Assembly (NCBI RefSeq): GCF_001427525.1
Contig: NZ_LMGU01000001.1
Coordinates: 186,001-250,000, forward strand
Reading direction: 5' to 3'
DNA length: 64,000 bases
DNA from: Microbacterium sp. Root61
GTDB taxonomy: Bacteria; Actinomycetota; Actinomycetes; Actinomycetales; Microbacteriaceae
Position numbers and translations under genes: made by a program. Numbering within the stretch: position 1 is the first letter of the stretch; the number at the start of each line of letters is the position of its first letter. Below are positions 57,629 through 64,000 of this stretch, piece after piece. The notes beneath the pieces are model-generated. The model saw nothing but the letters and a program-made list of their open reading frames with translations. It was not told where the DNA came from and ran no database searches.

Positions 57629-60303
57629 CGGCGCACCTCCAGGATCGATCCGGCGATGAGGACGCGCGAGTCTTCACGCTCCTGGGCGGTGGCGGGTCGG
57701 GCCTGACCGCGCTCGGCGGTGTACGCCAGCGACGGGTCGGGGGTCGTCGGCGCGTTGACGAACGAGGCGAAACGGCGCAGCTTCTCCGGGTCCTGCAGCG
57801 TCGCCTTCCACTCGTCCTCGTAGGTCTCGACGTGTGCGGCCATGTCGGCGTCCAGATCGACGCAGATGCCGAGGGAGTCCTCGAGGATGACGGAGCGGAG
57901 GGCGTCGATGCCGCCGTCCATGTCCTGGAACCAGGGCGCCGTGCGCTGCAGCCGGTCGGCCGTGCGGATGTAGTACATCAGGAACCGGTCGATGGCCTGG
58001 AGCAGGGCGGCATCATCCAGCCCTTCGGCGAAGAGGACGGCGTGTCGGGGAGTGAAGCCGCCGTTGCCGCCCACATACATGTTCCACCCCGCCTCCGTCG
58101 CGATGACTCCGACGTCCTTGCCGCGGGCTTCAGCGCACTCGCGCGCGCAGCCGGAGACACCGAGCTTGATCTTGTGCGGGGAGCGCAGCCCGCGGTAGCG
58201 CAACTCGAGCTGCACCGCCATGCCGACCGAATCCTGCACGCCGTAGCGGCACCACGTGGATCCGACGCAGGACTTCACCGTGCGCAGCGACTTTCCGTAC
58301 GCGTGGCCGGATTCGAAGCCGGCCTCGACCAGGCGCTGCCAGATGTCGGGGAGCTGCTCGAGGCGTGCGCCGAACATGTCGATGCGCTGGCCGCCGGTGA
58401 TCTTCGTGTACAGCCCGAAGTCCTGCGCGACCTGCCCGATGACCAGCAACCCGGCGGGTGTGATCTCGCCACCGGGGATGCGGGGGACGACCGAGTAGCT
58501 GCCGTCCTTCTGCAGGTTCGCCATGACGTGGTCGTTGGTGTCCTGCAGAGCCGCGTTCTCGCCGTCGAGCACGTGCTTGCCGACGAGGGTCGAGAGGATG
58601 CTGGCGAGTGCCGGCTTGCAGATGTCGCAGCCGCGCCCCCGTCCGAACCGTTCGATCACGGCGCTGAAGGTGGTCAGGCCGGCGACGCGGACCGCGTCGA
58701 AGAGCTGGCGTCGGGACAGGTCGAAGTGCTCGCACAGCGCGGTACTCAGCGTCGCGCCCGACTTCGCCAGCTCGCCGCCGACGATCTTCTTGACCATCAT
58801 CACGCACGAGCCGCAGGCCGCTCCCGCCTTGGTGCACGCCTTCACCGCAGCCACGTCATGGCAGCCGTCGTCGGTCACCGCGTGGCGGATGGCGCCGGCA
58901 GTGACGCTGTTGCAGGAGCACACCAGCGCGTCGTCGGGGAGGTCGCCGGTCGGTGGGGCGACTCCGTCGGCGGGCATCAGGTAGGCGGCGGGATCGGCGC
59001 CGAGCGCGCTGCCGACCAACGGCCGCAGCGAACCGTAGGCCGAGGCATCCCCGACGAGGATCCCGCCCAGGAGCGTGCGCGCATCGTCCGACAGGACGAG
59101 CTTCTTGTAGACGCCGGCGACGGGGTCGGAGTACACGACGTCCAGCGCGCCCGGGGTCGTCGCGAACGCGTCGCCGAAGCTCGCCACGTCGACGCCGGAC
59201 AACTTCAGCTTGGCGGACAGGTCGTAGCCCGGGAAGGACGCGGCGCCGCCGAGCAGACGGGTGGCGGCGACCTCCGCCATGGCGTAACCGGGGGCGACCA
59301 GGCCCACGCACTGTCCTTCGAAGTTCGCGACTTCGCCGATCGCGAGGATGTGCGGATCGGAGGACCGGCATCCGTCGTCGATGACGATACCTCCGCGCGG
59401 GTGCACGGTCATCCCGGCATCACGGGCGAGTTCATCGCGGGGCCGCACGCCGACGGTGAACACGACGACGTCGACTGCGACGTAGCTCGAGTCCCGGAAC
59501 TCGAGCCCGGCCACCTGGCCGCTGCGGTCGGCATCCAGGCGGGTTGTGACGCTGTCCGTCCGCACGCCGATGCCGCGCGACTCGATGAGTCGGCGGAGGG
59601 CCGCGCCCGCGGGCTGATCGAGCTGGGCGCTCATCAGACGGTCCGAGGACTGCACGACGGTGCTGTCCACACCGAGGCCCTGCAGGGCGCCGGCCGCCTC
59701 CAGACCCAGGAGGCCTCCACCGATCACCATGCCGTTGAGGGGACGACCGAGCTCGGCCGACCGCCGGACCACGAAGGCGCGCAGGCGCTCGAGGTCCTCG
59801 AGGGTGCGGTAGACGAAGCATCCCTCCAACCCGAACCCCTCCACGGCAAGCCGCGCGGCATACGACCCGGTGGCCAGCACGAGTCGGTCGTAGCCCAGCG
59901 CGGCGCCATCCGCCGTGATGACCCGCCGCCCCGCACGGTCGACGCGCGTGACCGTCGCGTCGGGGAGGAATCGCACGCGCGGGTCGTCATCGATCACGCT
60001 CCGATCGAGGGCGAGTCCTTCCGGGGTGGCGTCGCCGAACACGGAGGTCAAGGCGACGCGGTCGTAGGGATGGCGTCCCTCTTCGCCGATGAGCGTCACA
60101 CGCCAGTCTTCGCCGGCGCGGCTCAGCAGGCTTTCGATGAACCGATGCGCCACCATCCCGGCGCCCACCACGACCACATCGTGGGAGACGGAGCGGGGGT
60201 GGAGCATGTCGTCACCGTAATCGGCGGATGTTGCGGGGCTGTCAGCATCGTGTTTCGACTGTTCGACAGTCGGTGCGGAGCGGGGGGCAGCTGCGGAGGA
60301 CAT
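57625..60303 (-). CDS. nirB: Nitrite reductase large subunit NirB
   Basis: 892 residues. It has a disordered N-terminus of about 38 residues, then an FAD/NAD domain from VVVVGAGMVAHRFIESLL, BFD-like [2Fe-2S] cysteines (VCSCNSV and CGSC, from about 459; then GCDICKP), and a siroheme/[4Fe-4S] domain with SCVGSTWC (about 675) and GCARECAE (about 716). It reduces nitrite to ammonium in six-electron steps. First gene of nirB-nirD-cysG-nnaR, divergent from a small membrane protein. The ATG has AGGAGA 6 nt upstream. Confidence 0.97.
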   Translation of the reverse strand: MSSAAAPRSAPTVEQSKHDADSPATSADYGDDMLHPRSVSHDVVVVGAGMVAHRFIESLLSRAGEDWRVTLIGEEGRHPYDRVALTSVFGDATPEGLALDRSVIDDDPRVRFLPDATVTRVDRAGRRVITADGAALGYDRLVLATGSYAARLAVEGFGLEGCFVYRTLEDLERLRAFVVRRSAELGRPLNGMVIGGGLLGLEAAGALQGLGVDSTVVQSSDRLMSAQLDQPAGAALRRLIESRGIGVRTDSVTTRLDADRSGQVAGLEFRDSSYVAVDVVVFTVGVRPRDELARDAGMTVHPRGGIVIDDGCRSSDPHILAIGEVANFEGQCVGLVAPGYAMAEVAATRLLGGAASFPGYDLSAKLKLSGVDVASFGDAFATTPGALDVVYSDPVAGVYKKLVLSDDARTLLGGILVGDASAYGSLRPLVGSALGADPAAYLMPADGVAPPTGDLPDDALVCSCNSVTAGAIRHAVTDDGCHDVAAVKACTKAGAACGSCVMMVKKIVGGELAKSGATLSTALCEHFDLSRRQLFDAVRVAGLTTFSAVIERFGRGRGCDICKPALASILSTLVGKHVLDGENAALQDTNDHVMANLQKDGSYSVVPRIPGGEITPAGLLVIGQVAQDFGLYTKITGGQRIDMFGARLEQLPDIWQRLVEAGFESGHAYGKSLRTVKSCVGSTWCRYGVQDSVGMAVQLELRYRGLRSPHKIKLGVSGCARECAEARGKDVGVIATEAGWNMYVGGNGGFTPRHAVLFAEGLDDAALLQAIDRFLMYYIRTADRLQRTAPWFQDMDGGIDALRSVILEDSLGICVDLDADMAAHVETYEDEWKATLQDPEKLRRFASFVNAPTTPDPSLAYTAERGQARPATAQEREDSRVLIAGSILEVRR

Positions 60304-60344
60304 GGCATCTCCTGCCGATCGAGCGGGTGGTCCGGTGCTCTCCG

Positions 60345-60389
60345 ACGGTAGGTCCGCGGTGTTTCGGCTCGAGGGTGCGAAGGATTACC
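60345..60389 (-). promoter_or_regulatory. nirB promoter: -10 box and shared 31-bp element
   Basis: On the minus strand TACCGT (60350-60345) is the -10 box, and the 31-bp element (60389-60359) begins exactly 8 nt upstream, as at narK. Conserved blocks on the plus strand are GTGTTTCGG, TCGAG, AGG and TTACC at identical spacing. Confidence 0.65.
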
Positions 60390-60465
60390 CCGAACGAACG
60401 TTTCTCTCACATCACGGATGCCGCGGATGTGAGATCGCGGCGGGCACGGCCGAGGCCGCGCCCGC

Positions 60466-60471
60466 TAGGTT
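60466..60471 (+). promoter_or_regulatory. Leaderless promoter -10 box of the 60478 gene
   Basis: TAGGTT, 6 nt before the ATG. Confidence 0.45.
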
Positions 60472-60477
60472 GGCGGA

Positions 60478-60873
60478 ATGCCCTTCGCTCTTGCGCTGAC
60501 CGTCATCCTCGGCCTGCTCGCGATCTTCCAGCTCGCCCTGGCACTCGGTGCGCCGTGGGGGCGCTTCGCCTGGGGAGGTCAGCACCGCGTGCTGCCGACC
60601 CGGCTGCGGATCGGCAGCCTCGTCGCGATCGTGATCTACGCGGCCGTCGTGGTCATCGCGTACGACCGGCTCGGGGCGATCGACGTGTTCCCCGAGGGTT
60701 TCTCGATCGTTGCGATGTGGGTGGTCGTCGCGTACTTCGCGCTGGGCATCGTCATGAACGCGCTCTCGCGCAGCAAGCCCGAGCGGTACGCCATGGTGCC
60801 GATCTCGATCGTGCTCGCGATCCTCAGCTTCTTGATCGCGCTCGGCTACGGCAGCCTCGCGATGGCGGCGTGA
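60478..60873 (+). CDS. Small four-helix membrane protein (unknown)
   Basis: 131 residues with four hydrophobic segments (about 3-24, 43-62, 76-97 and 107-128) and a loop GAPWGRFAWGGQHRVLPTRLRIGS that is common to a family of uncharacterised actinobacterial membrane proteins. No catalytic motif is evident. It is divergent from nirB and convergent with map, with only 9 bp between the latter stop codons. Function unknown. Confidence 0.75.
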   Translation: MPFALALTVILGLLAIFQLALALGAPWGRFAWGGQHRVLPTRLRIGSLVAIVIYAAVVVIAYDRLGAIDVFPEGFSIVAMWVVVAYFALGIVMNALSRSKPERYAMVPISIVLAILSFLIALGYGSLAMAA

Positions 60874-60882
60874 CCCGCGAGG

Positions 60883-61665
60883 TCAGCGGACCCCGAGGAA
60901 CGATCGATCGGTGAGGATGATCGGGCCCTCGGCGGTGACGGCGACCGTGTGCTCGGCGTGTGCGCCGCGTGAGCCGTCGGCGCTGCGGAGGGTCCAGCCG
61001 TCCGGGTCGGTGATGAGCTCGTCCGTCGTCGCCAGGAACCACGGCTCCAAGGCGAAGACCAGACCGGGGCGCAGCGGGTACCCACGGCCGGCGCGGCCGT
61101 CGTTGGGCACGTGCGGGTCGCCGTGCATGATGCGCCCGACGCCGTGGCCGCCGAAGTCGGTGTTGATCGAGTAGCCGTCGCCGTGTGCGACCTCGGCGAT
61201 GGCGGCCGAGATGTCGCCGATCCGGTGGCCTACCGTCGCCGCCGCGATCGCAGCATCCAGCGCCCGCTCGGTGGTGTCGATCAGCGCGAGGTCCTCGTCG
61301 CGCGGGGTGCCGACCACGAACGAGACGGCGGAGTCGGCGACCCAGCCGTCGACGGACACCGCGAAGTCGAGCGAGACGAGGTCGCCGTCGCGCAGGACGT
61401 AATCGTGGGGGAGTCCGTGCAGCACCGCGTCGTTGACCGAGGTGCAGATGACCTTGCCGAACGGGCTCGCGCCGAAGGACGGGTGGTAGTCGATGTAGCA
61501 GGACTCCGCGCCGGCGCGACGGATCAGGTCGTGGGCGCGGCGATCGATCGCCAACAGGTTGGTGCCGACCTTGGTCTCGTCGCGAAGTGTCGCCAGCGTC
61601 TCGGCGACGAAGCGACCGGCCGGGCGCATCGCCTCGATCTCGGCGGGGGTGCGCAGCTCGATCAT
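60883..61665 (-). CDS. map: Methionine aminopeptidase type I
   Basis: It removes N-terminal methionine from nascent proteins. The 260 residues start MIELRTPAEIEAMRPAG. Metal ligands are visible in DFAVSVDGWVADSAVSF (two Asp), GHGVGRIMHGDPHV (His), ALEPWF (Glu) and AEHTVAVT (Glu), and the substrate His is in IDYHPSFGASPFG. ATG 61665 has GAGAGGA upstream; the longer in-frame extension is rejected. Actinobacteria often have two map genes; only one is in the window. Confidence 0.95.
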   Translation of the reverse strand: MIELRTPAEIEAMRPAGRFVAETLATLRDETKVGTNLLAIDRRAHDLIRRAGAESCYIDYHPSFGASPFGKVICTSVNDAVLHGLPHDYVLRDGDLVSLDFAVSVDGWVADSAVSFVVGTPRDEDLALIDTTERALDAAIAAATVGHRIGDISAAIAEVAHGDGYSINTDFGGHGVGRIMHGDPHVPNDGRAGRGYPLRPGLVFALEPWFLATTDELITDPDGWTLRSADGSRGAHAEHTVAVTAEGPIILTDRSFLGVR

Positions 61666-61800
61666 CGGAATCCTCTCGTCGAGTCCATTCTGACGGATGC
61701 GGCCCGTGAAGCGCCCGTGCGGTGCCCGGGCAGCGCCGTGGCGGCTGTGAAGATGCCTCGCGTGGACCTCCGATACCGACCGGTCCGGCCGCCATCGGCG

Positions 61801-61806
61801 TACGAT
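61801..61806 (+). promoter_or_regulatory. Leaderless promoter -10 box of the 61814 gene
   Basis: TACGAT, 7 nt before the ATG; GGGAG in between could also serve as a weak ribosome site. Confidence 0.35.
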
Positions 61807-61813
61807 CGGGAGC

Positions 61814-62317
61814 ATGTGGTTGCGGCGTGCTTTCTTCGGTTGGCTCTTTCCTGCCGCCTTCCTGTTGCCGCTGTGGCTGCTGGTCGGCTGGGGCGTCTTC
61901 AACGCGGGCGGCTGGGCGTTCCTCTGGGTTCTCTTCCTGGCCATCCCGTCGGTCTTCCTGGGGCAACTGGCGCTGACTCTGCTGGTGCGCGCACGGGGCA
62001 CGGTTCGCGTCGAACGGGCGGTCTCCTGGTGGGATGTGCTCGGCTTCACCGTGTGGCACGGGCTGACGATCTCGCTCGGCTTCTTCAACCAGGCCTGGTG
62101 GGCCCCCGTGATGGTGCTGACGATCTTCGTCGCGGTCGCACTGTTCTGGCTCGAGCTGTGGCAGCTGTGGCGTGAGGCCAAGCCCTCCGCGATGGTGCTG
62201 CACACCGCCGCGGGCGTCGGGTACATCCCGCCGCCGGCCGCGGAGAGACCGCGTTCGTCGTCCGCGGAGCAGGACTTCTTCGTGATCAGCGAGAAGCAGA
62301 GCCCGCCCACTCCCTGA
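61814..62317 (+). CDS. Small membrane protein upstream of rplS (unknown)
   Basis: 167 residues with about four hydrophobic helices (about 8-27, 33-55, 75-93 and 97-117) and a polar C-terminal tail of about 40 residues (ERPRSSSAEQDFFVISEKQSPP). SWWDVLGFTVWHGLTISLGFF is the most distinctive segment. Related proteins in Microbacteriaceae carry vague MFS permease labels, but the protein is too short for an MFS transporter. It is on the same strand as rplS, which has its own promoter. Confidence 0.7.
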   Translation: MWLRRAFFGWLFPAAFLLPLWLLVGWGVFNAGGWAFLWVLFLAIPSVFLGQLALTLLVRARGTVRVERAVSWWDVLGFTVWHGLTISLGFFNQAWWAPVMVLTIFVAVALFWLELWQLWREAKPSAMVLHTAAGVGYIPPPAAERPRSSSAEQDFFVISEKQSPPTP

Positions 62318-62482
62318 CCGTTTTGGCCGGTTGCGGCATTCATGGCAGAATGGTTGTTTGTGCCCTGACCCGGCTCTGCCTCAGGGGAGTTCCGCTGATC
62401 GGATTCGATCGGCATCGGGCACGCTCCATCCTTTTCCCTCTCTCTCGCGGTCGACCTGTGGCGGCTGCAGGAAGTGACGATC

Positions 62483-62830
62483 ATGCAGATCCTCGACTCC
62501 GTCGATGCGGCTTCGCTCCGCACCGACATCCCCAACTTCGCCCCCGGCGACAACGTGAAGGTTCACGTCAACATCACGGAGGGCACCCGCTCCCGTGTCC
62601 AGGTCTTCCAGGGTGTCGTCATCGGCCGCCAGGGCGACGGCGTGCGCGAGACCTTCTGCGTTCGCAAGATCAGCTTCCAGGTGGGCGTCGAGCGCACCTT
62701 CCCGGTGCACAGCCCGGTGATCGAGCGCATCGAGGTCGTCACCCGCGGTGACGTGCGTCGCGCGAAGCTCTACTACCTCCGCGAGCTCCGCGGCAAGAAG
62801 GCCAAGATCAAGGAGAAGCGCGACCGCTAG
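62483..62830 (+). CDS. rplS: 50S ribosomal protein L19
   Basis: 115 residues starting [20 protein letters not shown]. The core [23 protein letters not shown] and the basic C-terminus [17 protein letters not shown] are typical. ATG 62483 is chosen over GTG 62474 because CAGGAAG lies 9 nt before the ATG. A promoter with CAGAAT (62346-62351), like that of rpsP, and a long leader containing a CCCTGA/TCAGGG pair precede it. Confidence 0.97.
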   Translation: MQILDSVDAASLRTDIPNFAPGDNVKVHVNITEGTRSRVQVFQGVVIGRQGDGVRETFCVRKISFQVGVERTFPVHSPVIERIEVVTRGDVRRAKLYYLRELRGKKAKIKEKRDR

Positions 62831-62846
62831 TCGCTCGCTCCGAGAG

Positions 62847-62872
62847 AACCCCACGACAGCAGTCGTGGGGTT
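62847..62872 (+). terminator. Hairpin terminator after rplS
   Basis: Stem AACCCCACGAC (62847-62857) and GTCGTGGGGTT (62862-62872) around AGCA, followed by TTCT. 16 nt after the rplS stop. Confidence 0.88.
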
Positions 62873-62995
62873 TTCTGCATCCCGGGCCGCGAAGTGCCTT
62901 GGAATCGCTCGCGCGCAGGCTTCCGCGGCGGGTGGAGTGTGCGACCCTTGACGGTGCGGCCCTCCGATTCGCGGCGTGCCCTGTGAAGGACCCAG

Positions 62996-63787
62996 ATGAC
63001 GACCGAGAAGACGGCCCCCGCCGAACCGAGCTCCGCACCGGTGGCGGCCGCCAAGGCACCACCCCGCAAGCGCGGCTGGCTGGTGTTCCTGCGGGATGTG
63101 CTCGTGATCATCCTGATCGCGGTGCTGGTGTCCTTCCTGGTCAAGACCTTCCTGGTGCGCTCGTTCTACATCCCGTCCGGATCGATGGAGGATACCCTCC
63201 TCATCAAGGACCGCATCCTCGTCGACGAGATCACCCCGCGGTTCGGCGACTACGAGCGTGGCGACATCGTCGTCTTCCGCGACCCGGGCGGATGGCTGCC
63301 GCCGTCGACGGCGCCAGCGCGTTCTCCGATCCTCGAGGCGGGCGACTGGCTCCTTTCCCTGGTGGGGCTCTCCGCACCGGACAGCGACGACCACCTCATC
63401 AAGCGCATCATCGGGCTGCCCGGTGACCACGTGGTCTGCTGCAACGGCATCGGCCAGCTCACCGTGAACGATGTGCCCGTCGATGAATCCGACTACCTCA
63501 AGCTCAGCCCAGGCGATCCCGCATCCGCCGTCGCCTTCGATGTCGTCGTCCCGCCGCACTCGCTCTGGGTCATGGGGGACAACCGCAACCAGTCGAAGGA
63601 CTCGCGCTTCAACACGGATCAGCCCGGCAAGGGCTTCGTGCCGGTGGACAACCTCGTCGGCCGCGCGTTCCTGATCACGTGGCCGTTCAACCGCTTCGGC
63701 ACGCTCGACTTCCACCACGAGGTGTTCGCGGGAGTGCCGGCACCGTCCGCGTCCGCAGTGCCGACCCCGGCCGCCACTGCGCCATGA
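62996..63787 (+). CDS. lepB: Signal peptidase I
   Basis: It cleaves Sec and Tat signal peptides at the outer face of the membrane. The 263 residues have one N-terminal helix (about 33-54), catalytic Ser63 in [11 protein letters not shown] and catalytic Lys136 in [11 protein letters not shown], plus [11 protein letters not shown] near the C-terminus. The C-terminal tail is Pro/Ala rich. GAAGGA lies 8 nt before the ATG. It overlaps rnhB by 4 bp. Confidence 0.96.
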   Translation: MTTEKTAPAEPSSAPVAAAKAPPRKRGWLVFLRDVLVIILIAVLVSFLVKTFLVRSFYIPSGSMEDTLLIKDRILVDEITPRFGDYERGDIVVFRDPGGWLPPSTAPARSPILEAGDWLLSLVGLSAPDSDDHLIKRIIGLPGDHVVCCNGIGQLTVNDVPVDESDYLKLSPGDPASAVAFDVVVPPHSLWVMGDNRNQSKDSRFNTDQPGKGFVPVDNLVGRAFLITWPFNRFGTLDFHHEVFAGVPAPSASAVPTPAATAP

Positions 63788-64000
63788 CCGTCGTCGAGCC
63801 GCGGCTGACTCTGGAGCGCCGGCTCCTGAAGGAGCACACGCTCGTCATCGCGTGCGATGAGGTCGGGCGTGGCGCTTTGGCCGGGCCGGTCGCAGTGGGA
63901 GCGGCGGTGATGGATGCCTCGGGGGCTCGGCGCCGGATCCCGCAGGGTCTGCGCGACTCGAAGCTGGTGCCCGAGCCGAAGCGTGCCGACGTCGCCGCGC
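63784..64000 (+). CDS. rnhB: Ribonuclease HII (N-terminal part)
   Basis: The gene runs off the right edge; 72 residues are visible. [20 protein letters not shown] (about 24-43) contains the first catalytic Asp-Glu pair (DE in CDEVGRG) of RNase HII, which removes ribonucleotides and RNA primers from DNA. LRDSKL (about 57-62) is the next conserved block. The ATG overlaps the lepB stop (ATGA), the common actinobacterial lepB-rnhB pairing. Confidence 0.94.
   Translation, partial: MTVVEPRLTLERRLLKEHTLVIACDEVGRGALAGPVAVGAAVMDASGARRRIPQGLRDSKLVPEPKRADVAA

Noticed and set aside
54024..60389. Classical GlnR boxes before narK and nirB
   Set aside because: GTAAY and GAAAC half-sites exist, but the 18-nt gap does not match GTnAC-n6-GAAAC spacing; reported instead as a shared element of unknown binder.

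Overview
The window is high-GC chromosomal DNA from an actinobacterium, most likely Microbacteriaceae and probably Microbacterium or a close relative. This rests on the protein content (RbpA, WhiA, OpcA, DUF3099, an NnaR-type regulator, zinc-free L31), on GTG starts and 4-bp ATGA/GTGA gene overlaps, on leaderless promoters, and on the gene order. There is no phage, insertion sequence, CRISPR array, tRNA or rRNA in view.

Layout. Positions 1-11.8 kb hold the end of an Ig-like surface protein, then uvrA-uvrC-rapZ-whiA, superoxide dismutase, gap-pgk-tpiA, secG and rbpA, closed by a perfect 21-bp terminator hairpin. From 12 to 20 kb a minus-strand operon, read tkt-tal-pgi-zwf-opcA-pgl, encodes the pentose-phosphate pathway. 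From 20.3 to 24.3 kb the heme A genes ctaB and ctaA flank a repeat-rich segment with a DUF559 nuclease-like gene. From 24.5 to 28.6 kb lies the SUF iron-sulfur operon (sufB-sufD-Rieske ferredoxin-sufC-sufT), followed by a PatB-type C-S lyase and an MFS exporter. From 31.2 to 36.2 kb an iron-siderophore uptake operon sits behind a DtxR/IdeR-like box. Next come bioY, an ABC-F ATPase, SURF1 and small membrane proteins, fabG, serB, the divergent glgC/glgA pair, an ABC ATPase, rpmE2 and a YbdK-type ligase.

From 47.5 kb to the end lies the rpsP-khpA-rimM-trmD-rplS-lepB-rnhB ribosome/secretion locus, but it is broken up. A nitrate import and reduction block (narK, FAD/BFD reductase, nasA; minus strand) lies between rimM and trmD. 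A nitrite reduction and regulation block (nirB-nirD-cysG-nnaR; minus strand), plus map and two small membrane-protein genes, lies between trmD and rplS. The two nitrate blocks share a 31-bp promoter element at the same distance from their -10 boxes, so they look like one regulon wrapped around trmD.

The most unusual signals are: (1) the nested minisatellite region and 73-bp palindromic elements bracketing the DUF559 gene; (2) a 92-bp MITE-like palindrome between 13-bp direct repeats downstream of rbpA; (3) a near-absolute strand bias of the hexamer GGGGGA (about 42 to 2 by eye) independent of gene direction; (4) strong over-representation of GGATGCC/GGCATCC, which also forms hairpins; and (5) the nitrate regulon embedded in the ribosomal locus with its shared operator.
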